Shown here: positions 8,709 through 18,411 of the stretch, piece after piece
Numbering within the stretch: the stretch's first letter is position 1
How the letters are laid out: every line of letters starts with the position of its first letter
From: Lachnospiraceae bacterium
GTDB lineage: Bacteria > Bacillota > Clostridia > Lachnospirales > Lachnospiraceae
Direction: 5' to 3'
Assembly: GCA_017548765.1 (NCBI GenBank)
Contig: JAFYZH010000059.1
Span: 1 to 62,201, forward strand
Length of the DNA stretch: 62,201 bases
Notes under the pieces: generated by a model
Database searches by the model: none
What the model was told of the DNA's origin: nothing
What the model saw: the letters and a program-made list of their open reading frames with translations, nothing else
Program-made: the position numbers and the translations under genes

Positions 8709-11700
8709 ATGAGAGACAGAAAGCAAAAGCAGTTGATCAAATGGGCGATCGTCGGCGTGGTGATCGTTGCAGTTATCGTCTATTTGGCATGGCCGAAGAG
8801 CATTCCCAACTACGAGAAGAAGTATGCGGGTATCGACATCGAGGCCGAAATTGCGAGACTGAGCGACGAAGCTGAAAAGGCAGCTACGGAAAACACGTCA
8901 AAGCGCACGGTCACTTACTCGACGTACAAAAACAAACTTTCGGGTAAGAAAGCCGGTACTTCCACGATCGAAGTTGACGTAACGTCATTCGAAAATGGTA
9001 AAGACACCTTGATCGACACGATCGATGGTTACAAGTCGCTGGTATCGAAAGACGGAGGTGAGTTCGATCTCACTATCAACGTACCCGAAGAAGGTTTTTA
9101 CACCATTTACATGGAGTACTTCCCTCTGGGCGCACGCACCGAAGATGTAGGCAAGTATGAGACACGTGGTGTTGACCCCGAGCGCGCTCTGTATATCTAT
9201 AACAAAGAGACCGGAGAGTATGAACTTCCGTTCCGTGGATGTGACGCGTTCACATTTACCCGTATCTGGACAGACCGCGACGCAGTGAAGACCGATAACC
9301 GCGGTAACGAGATCCGTCCGGTCCAGGTAGAGGCTCCTCGTTGGGAGAGCATCAGCCTTCACGACTATCAGGGATATGAAAAGAACCCTTATGAGTTCTA
9401 CTTCGAAAAGGGCGAGAATAAGATCCGCATTAAGGCCACGAATGAAACGATGGCTATCCGCAAGTTCGAACTTCGCCCGTTAGAGAAGACTCTCACATAC
9501 GAGGAATACATTGCAAAGAATCCTTCCTCTAAGTTCACGGATACACCTTCCGGTGAGATCCCCGTGATCCAGGGCGAGGATGCTCAGTATCGTTCCACCC
9601 CTTCTCTGTATCGTACATATGATCACTCGTCTCCGAACACGGAGCCGTATAATATCACCAAGACCGTATTCAACATGATCGGCGGCACGCAGTGGCGTGT
9701 AGCAGGCGACTGGATCGAGTGGGAATTCGAAGCGCCTCAGGATGGCTACTATGAGATCACGATCAAGGGACGTCAGTTCTACAACCGTGGTTACGTATCC
9801 AACCGTAAAGTCATGATCGACGGAGAGGTACCTTTCGAAGAAGCGTCTGTTATCGCTTTCCCGTACTCCTCTGACTGGACCATGAAGACCATCGCCGATG
9901 AAAACGGCACTCCTTATAAGTTTGCTCTTACAAAGGGTAAGCACACCATCCGCCTCGAGGTAACGCTCGGCGAACTCGGTGAGATCCTTAAGAGCATGGA
10001 TGCGAGCGTAGCCCGCATGAACAACGACTATCGTAAGATCATCGTACTCACAGGTACCGAGCCTGACGTTTATCGTGACTACGGTATCGCGACTGAGTTC
10101 CCCGAAGTAATCGCGGATATGGACCTCGAGTACAAGATCCTCTATAAGACCGTTGATGATCTGGTTAAGTATTCCGGTGAAAAGGGAACACAGGTTGCCT
10201 CCACCGAGAACCTTGCGATCACACTTGAGCGTTTCGCCAAGAAGCCTTCCCGTATCACAAAGGGTCTGGCAGGCTTCAAGGAGAGCGTAGCTCAGCTCGG
10301 TACTGATATCCTGACTCTTTCCGAGCAGCAGTTGGATATCGATGCGATCTACATCACTCCCGTAAACGCAGAGCTGCCGAAGGTTAAGAGCAGCTTCCTT
10401 GCAAGCACGATGCACGAGCTCCGTAGCTTCGCAGCTTCCTTCACCATCGACTACAACTCACTTGGTAACACCTACGGTTCGAACGATAAGCCCATCAACG
10501 TATGGATCCTCACCGGTCGTGACCAGAGCCAGGTACTGAAGAGCCTGATCGATGAAGATTTCACGCCGAACACCAAGATCGCTGTTAACCTGAAACTCGT
10601 TACAGCGGCAGCACTGATGCCCGCGGTAGTTGCAGGTAACGGCCCCGATATCGTACTTACCACCGGCCAGGGCGATCCCGTCAACTACGCGATCCGTGGT
10701 GCGGCATACAACCTGTGCAACTTCCCGGATCTCGAGGAAGTAACAAAGAACTACTACGAGAGTGCACTTCTTCCTTATAGATATGATACGGAAGATGAAG
10801 ACGGAACCGTTCACCCCGGATTGTACGCGATCCCCGAGACGCAGTACTACAACGTAATGTTCTACCGTACAGACGTTATGGAAGAACTCGGACTGAAGGC
10901 TCCGGAGACTTGGGACGAGCTCATCGCTATGCTCCCTGCGATCCAGAGTAAGAACCTGAACGTAGCTATCCCGTCTGTTGAGCGTATGATCGGCGGCGTG
11001 ATGAACCCCGACCTTTCTTCGTTCTTCGCTATGCTGTATCAGCACGGCGGCGTACTGTACGACGAAAAGCATACAAAAGTTCTTTTGGATGAGCAGAAGG
11101 CGGTTGAGGCATTCGAAATGTACACCAAGTTCTTCACTCACTATAAGACACCGAGAAGCTACGACTTCTCGAACCGTTTCCGTTCCGGTGAGATCCCTCT
11201 CGGTATGGCAGACTACAATACATACAACACATTGGCAGTATTCGCACCTGAGATCCGCGGTCTGTGGAAGTTCGGACTGGTACCCGGTACCGTTCAGGAG
11301 AACGACACAGTCGACCACTCGACCGGTTGCTGGGGACAGTGTTCTATGATGCTTTCCAGCGTTAAGGATCCCGATAAGGCATGGCAGTTCCTGAAGTGGT
11401 GGGCAGATCCCGATACACAGGTACGCTTCGGTCGTGAACTCGAGGCAGTTATGGGTGATGCCGCTCGTTATGCGACGGCAAATAAGACCGCATTCCCTAA
11501 GCTCGGTTGGAAGAGCGAAGACCGTGACACCCTCATGGCTCAGTGGGAATGGGTTAAGTGTAACCCTGAGGTACCCGGCGGATACTACACATCCCGTCAC
11601 ATCACCAATGCTGTTCGTGCGGTTGTAAACAGAAACGACGACGCACGTGAGACATTGCTCGACTACACTCGTGATATCAATGATGAGATCGCGAAGAAAC

Positions 11701-11744
11701 GTAAAGAATTCGGCCTTGATACCGGAAAGGAAGGAGGTAAATAA
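8709..11744 (+). CDS. Very large membrane-anchored ABC sugar-binding protein
   Basis: A 1011-aa protein, about twice the usual length of an extracellular solute-binding protein. Residues 11-29 are an uncleaved-looking transmembrane anchor with no lipobox cysteine. The next 550 residues are beta-rich and contain at least two carbohydrate-binding-like stretches (for example around GEFDLTINVPEEGFYTIYM and DWIEWEFEAPQDGYYEITI). The family-1 solute-binding fold starts near residue 590 and runs to the end. It heads an operon with two permeases and probably delivers an oligosaccharide to them. The start at 8709 has GAGAGGAG in front; an in-frame ATG at 8598 overlaps the leader hairpins and would add a non-membrane extension, so I rejected it. 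Confidence 0.8.
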   Translation: MRDRKQKQLIKWAIVGVVIVAVIVYLAWPKSIPNYEKKYAGIDIEAEIARLSDEAEKAATENTSKRTVTYSTYKNKLSGKKAGTSTIEVDVTSFENGKDTLIDTIDGYKSLVSKDGGEFDLTINVPEEGFYTIYMEYFPLGARTEDVGKYETRGVDPERALYIYNKETGEYELPFRGCDAFTFTRIWTDRDAVKTDNRGNEIRPVQVEAPRWESISLHDYQGYEKNPYEFYFEKGENKIRIKATNETMAIRKFELRPLEKTLTYEEYIAKNPSSKFTDTPSGEIPVIQGEDAQYRSTPSLYRTYDHSSPNTEPYNITKTVFNMIGGTQWRVAGDWIEWEFEAPQDGYYEITIKGRQFYNRGYVSNRKVMIDGEVPFEEASVIAFPYSSDWTMKTIADENGTPYKFALTKGKHTIRLEVTLGELGEILKSMDASVARMNNDYRKIIVLTGTEPDVYRDYGIATEFPEVIADMDLEYKILYKTVDDLVKYSGEKGTQVASTENLAITLERFAKKPSRITKGLAGFKESVAQLGTDILTLSEQQLDIDAIYITPVNAELPKVKSSFLASTMHELRSFAASFTIDYNSLGNTYGSNDKPINVWILTGRDQSQVLKSLIDEDFTPNTKIAVNLKLVTAAALMPAVVAGNGPDIVLTTGQGDPVNYAIRGAAYNLCNFPDLEEVTKNYYESALLPYRYDTEDEDGTVHPGLYAIPETQYYNVMFYRTDVMEELGLKAPETWDELIAMLPAIQSKNLNVAIPSVERMIGGVMNPDLSSFFAMLYQHGGVLYDEKHTKVLLDEQKAVEAFEMYTKFFTHYKTPRSYDFSNRFRSGEIPLGMADYNTYNTLAVFAPEIRGLWKFGLVPGTVQENDTVDHSTGCWGQCSMMLSSVKDPDKAWQFLKWWADPDTQVRFGRELEAVMGDAARYATANKTAFPKLGWKSEDRDTLMAQWEWVKCNPEVPGGYYTSRHITNAVRAVVNRNDDARETLLDYTRDINDEIAKKRKEFGLDTGKEGGK

Positions 11745-12677
11745 ATGAGTTTCGCCGGCTATAAGAAAAAGAAGATCAACCAGCTGAAATGGACAGTAAA
11801 AGATGCCAAGAAACACAAAACATTGTATCTCTTCCTGCTTCCTTATTTCACGGTATTCACATTATTTACCGTTGCCCCGGTCGTTGTATCCCTGGTACTG
11901 AGTTTCACATACTACAACGTATTCGAAGCTCCTCGTTTCCACGGATTGACCAACTACATCAACTTGCTGCTTGCAGATGATATTTTCCTGACTGCGGTTA
12001 AGAATACATTCCTGCTTGCAGTTATCACGGGTCCTATCGGATACCTCGCATCCTTCATGTTTGCATGGTTCATTCACGAGCTCCCGAGATATGTTCGCGC
12101 AGTTGCCGTTTTGGTATTCTACGCACCTTCGATCGCCGGTGGTGCATTCATCATCTGGTCCCTCATCTTCAGTGGTGATAGCAAGGGTTACCTGAATGCA
12201 ATACTGGTAGAGACCGGTATCATGAGCGGCCCGGTACTTTGGCTTACCGATACCCGTTACATGATGCCCGTAGTCATCATCGTAGTACTTTGGATGTCCC
12301 TCGGTGCAGGCTTCCTGTCCTTCGTTGCAGGTCTGCAGACAGTCGATGCAGCACAGTACGAAGCAGGTTACGTTGACGGTATCAAAAACCGTTGGCAGGA
12401 GCTTTGGTTCATCACTCTTCCGAACATGAAGGGCATGTTGATGTTCGGTGCCGTTATGGCGATCACACAGTCCTTCGGTGTCGGCGATGTTACCCAGCAG
12501 CTCTGTGGTATGCCTTCAACCGACTACGCAGTACATACCGCAGTTAACCACCTGGTCGACTATGGTACACTTCGATTTGAGATGGGTTATGCATCTGCGA
12601 TCGCTACGATCCTGTTCCTGTCGATGTTCTTATGTAATAAAGCTGTACAGTCTCTGCTCCGCAGAGTCGGTCAGTAG
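11745..12677 (+). CDS. ABC sugar transporter permease, MalF/UgpA type
   Basis: A 310-aa inner-membrane protein with six hydrophobic segments and the permease EAA loop near EAGYVDGIKNRWQELWF, which contacts the ATPase. It begins on the base after the stop of the large binding protein, with AGGAGG in the end of that gene, so the pair is translationally coupled. With the next gene it would form the heterodimeric channel of a carbohydrate importer of the CUT1 type. No ATPase gene is in the window; such clostridial importers often share one MsmX-like ATPase encoded elsewhere. Confidence 0.9.
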   Translation: MSFAGYKKKKINQLKWTVKDAKKHKTLYLFLLPYFTVFTLFTVAPVVVSLVLSFTYYNVFEAPRFHGLTNYINLLLADDIFLTAVKNTFLLAVITGPIGYLASFMFAWFIHELPRYVRAVAVLVFYAPSIAGGAFIIWSLIFSGDSKGYLNAILVETGIMSGPVLWLTDTRYMMPVVIIVVLWMSLGAGFLSFVAGLQTVDAAQYEAGYVDGIKNRWQELWFITLPNMKGMLMFGAVMAITQSFGVGDVTQQLCGMPSTDYAVHTAVNHLVDYGTLRFEMGYASAIATILFLSMFLCNKAVQSLLRRVGQ

Positions 12678-12695
12678 GAAGGAGGATCGTGAATT

Positions 12696-13583
12696 ATGGC
12701 TACTGCTAAGACAAAAGTCAGAAAGGGACGTATTCGTGAAGGGCGTAAGCCCAACCGTTCCATCGGCGGCGATATATTCGTATATTTCGTCCTGATCCTC
12801 TTCGGCGCATTCTTCGTATTCCCGTTGATCTACGCGATCAACAACTCATTGAAACCGCTGAATGAGATCTTCATGTATCCGCCTAAGCTCTTCGTACAGA
12901 ACCCTACGACGGATAACTTCTCAGATTTGTTCCTCTTGATGGGACAGTCCTGGGTACCGTTCTCCAGATACATCTTCAATACGGTATTCATGACACTTTT
13001 AGGTACAGTCGGACACATCCTGTTCGCATCCATGGGTGCTTACGCATTGTCCAAGTACCGCTTCCCCGGAAGCAGATTTTTGTTCGCACTGGTTGTTACG
13101 ACCCTCATGTTCTCTACATACGTAACAGCTATCCCGAACTTCATTATCCTCAGTAAGCTGCACATGATCGATACTCCTTTTTCGATCATCATCCCGGCTT
13201 GGGGTTCCTCTATCGGTTTCTTCCTGATCAAGCAGTTCATGGATACCGTTCCGGATACATTGATCGAAGCTGCAAAGATCGACGGAGCAAAAGAGTGGCG
13301 TATCTACTGGAAGATCGTTATGCCGATCATTCGTCCGGCATGGCTCACAGCTATGATCTTCTCCATTCAGGCTCTGTGGAATAACGGTGGTGGCGCATTC
13401 ATCTACGCCGAGGAACTGAAAGGTCTTCCTGCCGCACTCGGTCAGATCACGGCCGGCGGTGTTGCCAGACAGGGTGCAGGTAATGCTGCAACAGTAATTA
13501 TGATGCTCGTTCCGATCTTAGCCTTCATTTTGACACAGAGTAACATCATCGAAACGATGGCAAGTTCCGGTATTAAAGACTAA
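12696..13583 (+). CDS. ABC sugar transporter permease, MalG type
   Basis: A 295-aa protein with about six membrane segments and a clear EAA loop (EAAKIDGAKEWRIYW). It lies 18 nt after the first permease, with AAGGAGGAT before its ATG. It is the likely partner of the preceding permease. The C-terminus (SNIIETMASSGIKD) is typical of MalG-like permeases. Confidence 0.9.
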   Translation: MATAKTKVRKGRIREGRKPNRSIGGDIFVYFVLILFGAFFVFPLIYAINNSLKPLNEIFMYPPKLFVQNPTTDNFSDLFLLMGQSWVPFSRYIFNTVFMTLLGTVGHILFASMGAYALSKYRFPGSRFLFALVVTTLMFSTYVTAIPNFIILSKLHMIDTPFSIIIPAWGSSIGFFLIKQFMDTVPDTLIEAAKIDGAKEWRIYWKIVMPIIRPAWLTAMIFSIQALWNNGGGAFIYAEELKGLPAALGQITAGGVARQGAGNAATVIMMLVPILAFILTQSNIIETMASSGIKD

Positions 13584-13597
13584 AGGGGGTGCAGAGA

Positions 13598-15136
13598 GTG
13601 AGAAAAATAAAGAAATTAGGTTCTCTTCTCGCAGCTACTGCTATCGCGGTGAGCGGTATCTTCTCGTTCCCGTCCGATACAGTATTTGCAGATGATGCAT
13701 CCACTACTTACAGTTACACATATGACATCTGGGGCGATGTTCAAAACTCCCCGGATGCATATCGTCCGACTAAGCATATCAGCGGTGATATGTTTGAGTT
13801 TGAAGATGCGGACGGTAAGGCAACAGCGAAGAACTTCGTTGAGCCGCAGGGCCAGTTCATTCGCGGAAACCACATCTTCGTTTGCGATACAGGCAACAAC
13901 CGTATCGTAGAGATCGCTTACGACGGTAAAGAGTTCAAAGGCGTTCGCGAGATCAAAGAATTCCATGATGCCGACGCAGAAGAGCCTTTGACCTTAAATA
14001 AACCGTATGATATCTATGTAACAAAAGACATGGAAATGATCATTTCCGATTACGGTAACTCCCGTGTTCTTCATGTCGATAAAGATTGTAACGTTATCAA
14101 GATCATGACGACACCGGATGTTACACCGTTCAATGATCCTGAAGATGCCAGAGTATTCCAGCCTCAGAAACTGATCATGGATACGGCAGGCCGTATCTAT
14201 GTACAGGCTGAAAAGATCAACAAAGGTCTTTTGGAATTCGATACGAGCGGTAACTTTACACAGTATGTAGGTGCCAGCCCCGTTAAGTTCAACATGGTCG
14301 ACTATATCTGGCGTTTCTTCATGACAGAGAAGCAGATCGAGGCTCAGCCCCAGTTTGTACCTACAGAGTATAACAATGTAGCGATCGACAGCGAAGGCTT
14401 CATGTATGTTACGATGTCCACCTTCGAAGAAGCTGAATATCGTACTGCAAATCCTGTTCGTCGTTTGAACAGCACCGGTTCGGATATCTTAGTCCGTAAT
14501 GGTAACGACCCGCCTTGCGGTGACCTGAAATATGACAATGCCGGCGGTTACAATGGTCCTTCCAAATTCTATGATGTTGTTACTTTCGATAACAACTCCT
14601 ATTGCTGTATCGATCAGACCCGTGGCCGTATTTTTGCATATGACTTCCAGGGTAACCTGTTGTATGCATTCGGCGGTATCGGTAACCGTCTCGGATACTT
14701 CCGTAAGCCGATAGCGATCGATCGTATGGGTGACAGCTTATTCGTACTCGATGCTCAGTATTCGAATATTACCGTATTTGAACTTACTGAATTCGGTGAA
14801 TTGATCAACAAAGCTCTTCGTGAATATCAGAATGCGGATTATGATAAGTCCGCAGAGTATTGGAACGATGTTCTTCGTTTGAATGGTAACTACGATCTGG
14901 CTTACATCGGCGTAGGCCGCGCACTTCTTCGTCAGGATAAGTTCGACGAGGCTATGGAGTACTTCAAGACAAAGCGTGATCGTAGAAACTACTCGAAGGC
15001 GTTCGAACAATATCGTAAAGATCAGATCGAAGACCATATCGGTGATTTCGTAAAAGCTCTGTTGGTTATCTTGGTCGGCGTTTGGTTGATCAAGAAAGTA
15101 CGTAAAATTCAGAAGGAGGTTAGAGAATGCGATTAA
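13598..15136 (+). CDS. Secreted NHL-type beta-propeller protein with TPR-like tail and C-terminal anchor
   Basis: A 512-aa exported protein. It starts at a GTG (13598) with AGGGGG 8 nt upstream and then a signal peptide ending near FADD. Residues about 60-400 contain repeated strand patterns like those of NHL or gluconolactonase-type propellers (FVCDTGNNRIVEIAYDGK, IISDYGNSRVLHVDKD, FVLDAQYSNITVFE). A TPR-like helical stretch follows (YWNDVLRLNGNYDLAYIGVG), then a hydrophobic anchor near the C-terminus ending in basic residues. It sits between importer genes and probably acts outside the membrane, perhaps as a scaffold or sensor for the transporters. No enzymatic residue can be assigned. It overlaps the next gene by 10 nt. 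Confidence 0.7.
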   Translation: MRKIKKLGSLLAATAIAVSGIFSFPSDTVFADDASTTYSYTYDIWGDVQNSPDAYRPTKHISGDMFEFEDADGKATAKNFVEPQGQFIRGNHIFVCDTGNNRIVEIAYDGKEFKGVREIKEFHDADAEEPLTLNKPYDIYVTKDMEMIISDYGNSRVLHVDKDCNVIKIMTTPDVTPFNDPEDARVFQPQKLIMDTAGRIYVQAEKINKGLLEFDTSGNFTQYVGASPVKFNMVDYIWRFFMTEKQIEAQPQFVPTEYNNVAIDSEGFMYVTMSTFEEAEYRTANPVRRLNSTGSDILVRNGNDPPCGDLKYDNAGGYNGPSKFYDVVTFDNNSYCCIDQTRGRIFAYDFQGNLLYAFGGIGNRLGYFRKPIAIDRMGDSLFVLDAQYSNITVFELTEFGELINKALREYQNADYDKSAEYWNDVLRLNGNYDLAYIGVGRALLRQDKFDEAMEYFKTKRDRRNYSKAFEQYRKDQIEDHIGDFVKALLVILVGVWLIKKVRKIQKEVRECD

Positions 15137-15804
15137 AGAAATTAAAGCTTTCGTCGTTTATCAGCAAAGAATGGCTGAATCATTTCGGAAAAACGCTTAA
15201 GTATTCATTGTATGTTATCTTTCATCCTTTTGATGGCTTTTGGGATCTGACTCATGAAAAGAGAGGATCCGTAGGTGCAGCAAACTTTTTGGTATTCCTC
15301 TTCTTGTTATTGAATATCCTGAAGTTGCAGTTCACCAGCTTCCTGGTAAGTAATATCAATCTGAACCGAATCAATATGTGGGTCGAGATCGCTTCCGTAA
15401 TCGCGCCTATCCTTCTGTGGTGTGTATCCAACTGGGGTTTCACCACTCTCATGGATGGTAAAGGACGACTGAAGGAAGTATACATGGGAACAGCCTATGC
15501 GTTGACCCCCATGATCATCATCGGTTATCCGAACATGATCCTCAGTAACTTCCTTACGATCGAAGAGATCACTTTCTATACTTTCTTCGATACACTGGGA
15601 ATGATCTGGTTTGTAGCTCTGGTTTTAGCCGCTATGATGATGATCCACGATTATTCATTGTCCAAGACGGTTTTCTCCAGTATCCTGACACTTGTCGGAA
15701 TGGCAGTTATCGTATTCATACTGGTTGTATTCTTCAGTTTGATCAGCGATGGTATTGCTTACTTTGTTTCCTTGTATCAGGAAATACAGTTCCGGTTCTA
15801 TTAA
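15127..15804 (+). CDS. YIP1 family membrane protein
   Basis: A 225-aa protein with about five transmembrane helices. The N-terminal FHPFDGFWDLTHEKRGS and the later alternation of TM helices fit bacterial YIP1-domain proteins, whose function is unknown. The start codon lies inside the end of the propeller gene (10-nt overlap) with AAGGAGG upstream, which implies coupled translation. Its steady place between a propeller protein and a DUF5696 lipoprotein suggests a membrane partner of both. Confidence 0.75.
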   Translation: MRLKKLKLSSFISKEWLNHFGKTLKYSLYVIFHPFDGFWDLTHEKRGSVGAANFLVFLFLLLNILKLQFTSFLVSNINLNRINMWVEIASVIAPILLWCVSNWGFTTLMDGKGRLKEVYMGTAYALTPMIIIGYPNMILSNFLTIEEITFYTFFDTLGMIWFVALVLAAMMMIHDYSLSKTVFSSILTLVGMAVIVFILVVFFSLISDGIAYFVSLYQEIQFRFY

Positions 15805-15838
15805 AGACGTAGATTGTGAGAAAGGAGGACTTGATCCA

Positions 15839-18409
15839 ATGAAAAAACTCATCAAGACCGCGGGTGTGTTATTACTTTCCGCGACGATGATGTTTGGAGT
15901 TACGGCCTGTGAGAAGAGCAGACCCGACATCGAGCGCATCATGTATGAACATGTTGGCCCCGGTGAAGGCGAAAAAGAAGATCCGATCGTAATCTCCAAT
16001 GAATATCTCGAATTGACATTCGATCCGGCCACAACTGCGTTTGATATCTTAGATAAGAGCACAGGCAATGTATGGCATTCATGTGCCGTTGATCCGGACA
16101 GTGATCCTGTAGCTACTGCGGATTACAAAAAGACTATGGCATCCAATATCGTAATGGAATTCAGTTCCATTCAGGGTGATACAAAGCCGTACAATTCGCA
16201 GAAGCACAGTGTCGATAACCTTTATTACGATTTCGAGCAAGACGGTAATTCCATTATCGTTCACTATACGATCGGTGAACTCACGAAAACGTATTTCATT
16301 CCTCTCGTAGCTAACGAGGCGGAGATGCAGGAATACTTCGATCAGCTTCAGCCCAAAGAAGTACGTACTGTAAAGAACTTGTATCGTCTCTACGATATCA
16401 ACAAGCTTCAGAAGAACGATAACAAAGACGAACTTCTTGCGAAGTATCCGAAACTGGCTGAAGAGAAGTTGTACATTCTCCGTGAAGGTCAGCCGAAGCA
16501 CTTGCTCGAAGAAGTTCAGGAACTGCTCGGTAACCTCGGATTTGACGAGGCGGCGTACAGAGAGCAGGCAGCAGAGTATAATATCTCCGTAGACAGCGGT
16601 GATAAGCCCACATTCAATGTTACTATCAAGTACACACTGGATAAGGATACTCTTTTGGTAGAAGTTCCGATGAATGAACTTCGCTACCCGCACGATAATC
16701 CGATGACCCGTTTGAAGATCCTTCCGTATTTCGGATGTGGTTCTTCTAAGGATGAAGGATATATGTTCGTTCCGGACGGCCCCGGTTCTTTGATCAACTT
16801 CAACAACAATAAGACGCAGCAGATCCTGTATTACTCGTATATGTATGGTTGGGATGTCGCTCAGACACGTACTGCCGTCGTTAACGATAACCAGTGTCAT
16901 CTGCCGGTATTCGGCATCAGCAATAACGGTAACTCGTTTATCTGCTGCTTAGAGGACGGTGTTCCTTATGCAGCGATCGAAGCGGATATTGCAGGCCGTG
17001 TTACAAACACAAGAAACTATGTATGCGCGAACTACCAGATCTGTCACAGTGAGAAACTGGATGTACAGGGTAAGGTCAGCGGTAACATGTATATGTACGA
17101 GGATCAGCTTCCTCAGGACGAAGTAATTCGTCAGCGTTACATCTTCTGTAAGGAAGACGGTTATGTTGAAATGGCGAAGACATATCGTTCCTACCTTGAG
17201 GAGAAATATCCTGAGTACATGAAGAAACTCGATACTGCAGAAGTTCCGATGACGATCGATATCCTCGGTTCCATCGAGATCTTGAAGCAGATCGCAGGTA
17301 TTCCTACCAACACTCCTCAGGCATTGACCACATATAAAGAAGCAGCTGCGTTGATCGCAGATATGGCTGATGAGAATAGGTGGAAAGATGTCAATGTTCG
17401 TTATCTCGGATGGTTCAACGGCGGCGTTTTGAACTCCGCAGCTACCGAGATCCGACTGATCGGAGCCCTGGGCGGAAAGAGTAGCCTGAAGAAGGTCGTA
17501 TCCACAGCTCAGGAAAAAGGCTATAACATCTATCTGGATGGCGAAGTTCAGTTCGTATATGGCAACAAGTTATTCGACGGATACAGCAGAAACAGCGATA
17601 CCGCTAAGCTTGTAAACCGCGAGTATGTAAAACTTTACGATTTCTCACCGGTATGGTTCGGTCAGATGAAGGACAGAGATTACTACTGGCTTGCAAGACC
17701 TAGCGTAACCATTGAGATGATGGATAACATCGCTGAATATGCATCTAAGATCGGAACTAAGAACTATTCCTTCGGAAGCATCGGTAACAAGTTAGGTGCA
17801 GACTACAACGTTAAACATCCGGTATCCCGTAATGAGACATTGAACATGGAAGCAGCTAAGGTCAAGGAATTGGTTGATGCTGGTGCGAAGGTTATGGTCG
17901 ACGGCGGAAACTTCATGCCTTCCATTTATGCGAATGTTCTTGTAAATATTCCGGTTCAGAGCCAGAGGATGAGTATTCTGGATCAGCAGATACCTTTCTA
18001 CGGAATGGTATTCCATGGTTCCAAACAGATCATGGGTAAGGCTATCAACCTTGCTTCGGATTATTCCAATAATCTCCTTGCTTCCATCGAGAATGGATGC
18101 GGATTGTATTTCGTATTCATGGATGAGTCCACGGCAACGCTTCAGGAAACATACTTCACGAAGTATTACGGAGCGGATTACAGCAAGTGGAAGAAAGAAG
18201 CATCTGAGCTGTATCGTAAGATCCTGAACGAACTTGGATCTACCTATAATCAGTATATCGTAGATCATCAGAACGTGAAGGATGGCGTTAATTACATCGA
18301 GTATGAAGACGGAACTCGTGTATACCTCAACTATAATTCCTATAGCGAGACAGTTGACGGTGTGTCGATTTCGGCTAACAGCTTTACAGTAAAGAAAGGA
18401 GGTAACTAA
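15839..18409 (+). CDS. DUF5696 domain lipoprotein
   Basis: An 856-aa lipoprotein: signal sequence with lipobox VTAC (mature Cys near residue 25), then a large extracellular region. The beginning contains beta-rich strands (LELTFDPATTAFDILDKSTGNVWHS) that resemble the sugar-mutarotase-like N-domains of some glycosidases, and the second half (YLGWFNGGVL, YLDGEVQFVYGN, GTKNYSFGSIGNKLGADY) resembles a TIM-barrel hydrolase. DUF5696 is therefore plausibly an uncharacterised glycoside-active protein, but no catalytic pair can be named. AAAGGAGG precedes the ATG at 15839. It is 34 nt after the YIP1 gene and 2 nt before the next permease. Confidence 0.75.
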   Translation: MKKLIKTAGVLLLSATMMFGVTACEKSRPDIERIMYEHVGPGEGEKEDPIVISNEYLELTFDPATTAFDILDKSTGNVWHSCAVDPDSDPVATADYKKTMASNIVMEFSSIQGDTKPYNSQKHSVDNLYYDFEQDGNSIIVHYTIGELTKTYFIPLVANEAEMQEYFDQLQPKEVRTVKNLYRLYDINKLQKNDNKDELLAKYPKLAEEKLYILREGQPKHLLEEVQELLGNLGFDEAAYREQAAEYNISVDSGDKPTFNVTIKYTLDKDTLLVEVPMNELRYPHDNPMTRLKILPYFGCGSSKDEGYMFVPDGPGSLINFNNNKTQQILYYSYMYGWDVAQTRTAVVNDNQCHLPVFGISNNGNSFICCLEDGVPYAAIEADIAGRVTNTRNYVCANYQICHSEKLDVQGKVSGNMYMYEDQLPQDEVIRQRYIFCKEDGYVEMAKTYRSYLEEKYPEYMKKLDTAEVPMTIDILGSIEILKQIAGIPTNTPQALTTYKEAAALIADMADENRWKDVNVRYLGWFNGGVLNSAATEIRLIGALGGKSSLKKVVSTAQEKGYNIYLDGEVQFVYGNKLFDGYSRNSDTAKLVNREYVKLYDFSPVWFGQMKDRDYYWLARPSVTIEMMDNIAEYASKIGTKNYSFGSIGNKLGADYNVKHPVSRNETLNMEAAKVKELVDAGAKVMVDGGNFMPSIYANVLVNIPVQSQRMSILDQQIPFYGMVFHGSKQIMGKAINLASDYSNNLLASIENGCGLYFVFMDESTATLQETYFTKYYGADYSKWKKEASELYRKILNELGSTYNQYIVDHQNVKDGVNYIEYEDGTRVYLNYNSYSETVDGVSISANSFTVKKGGN

Positions 18410-18411
18410 AG

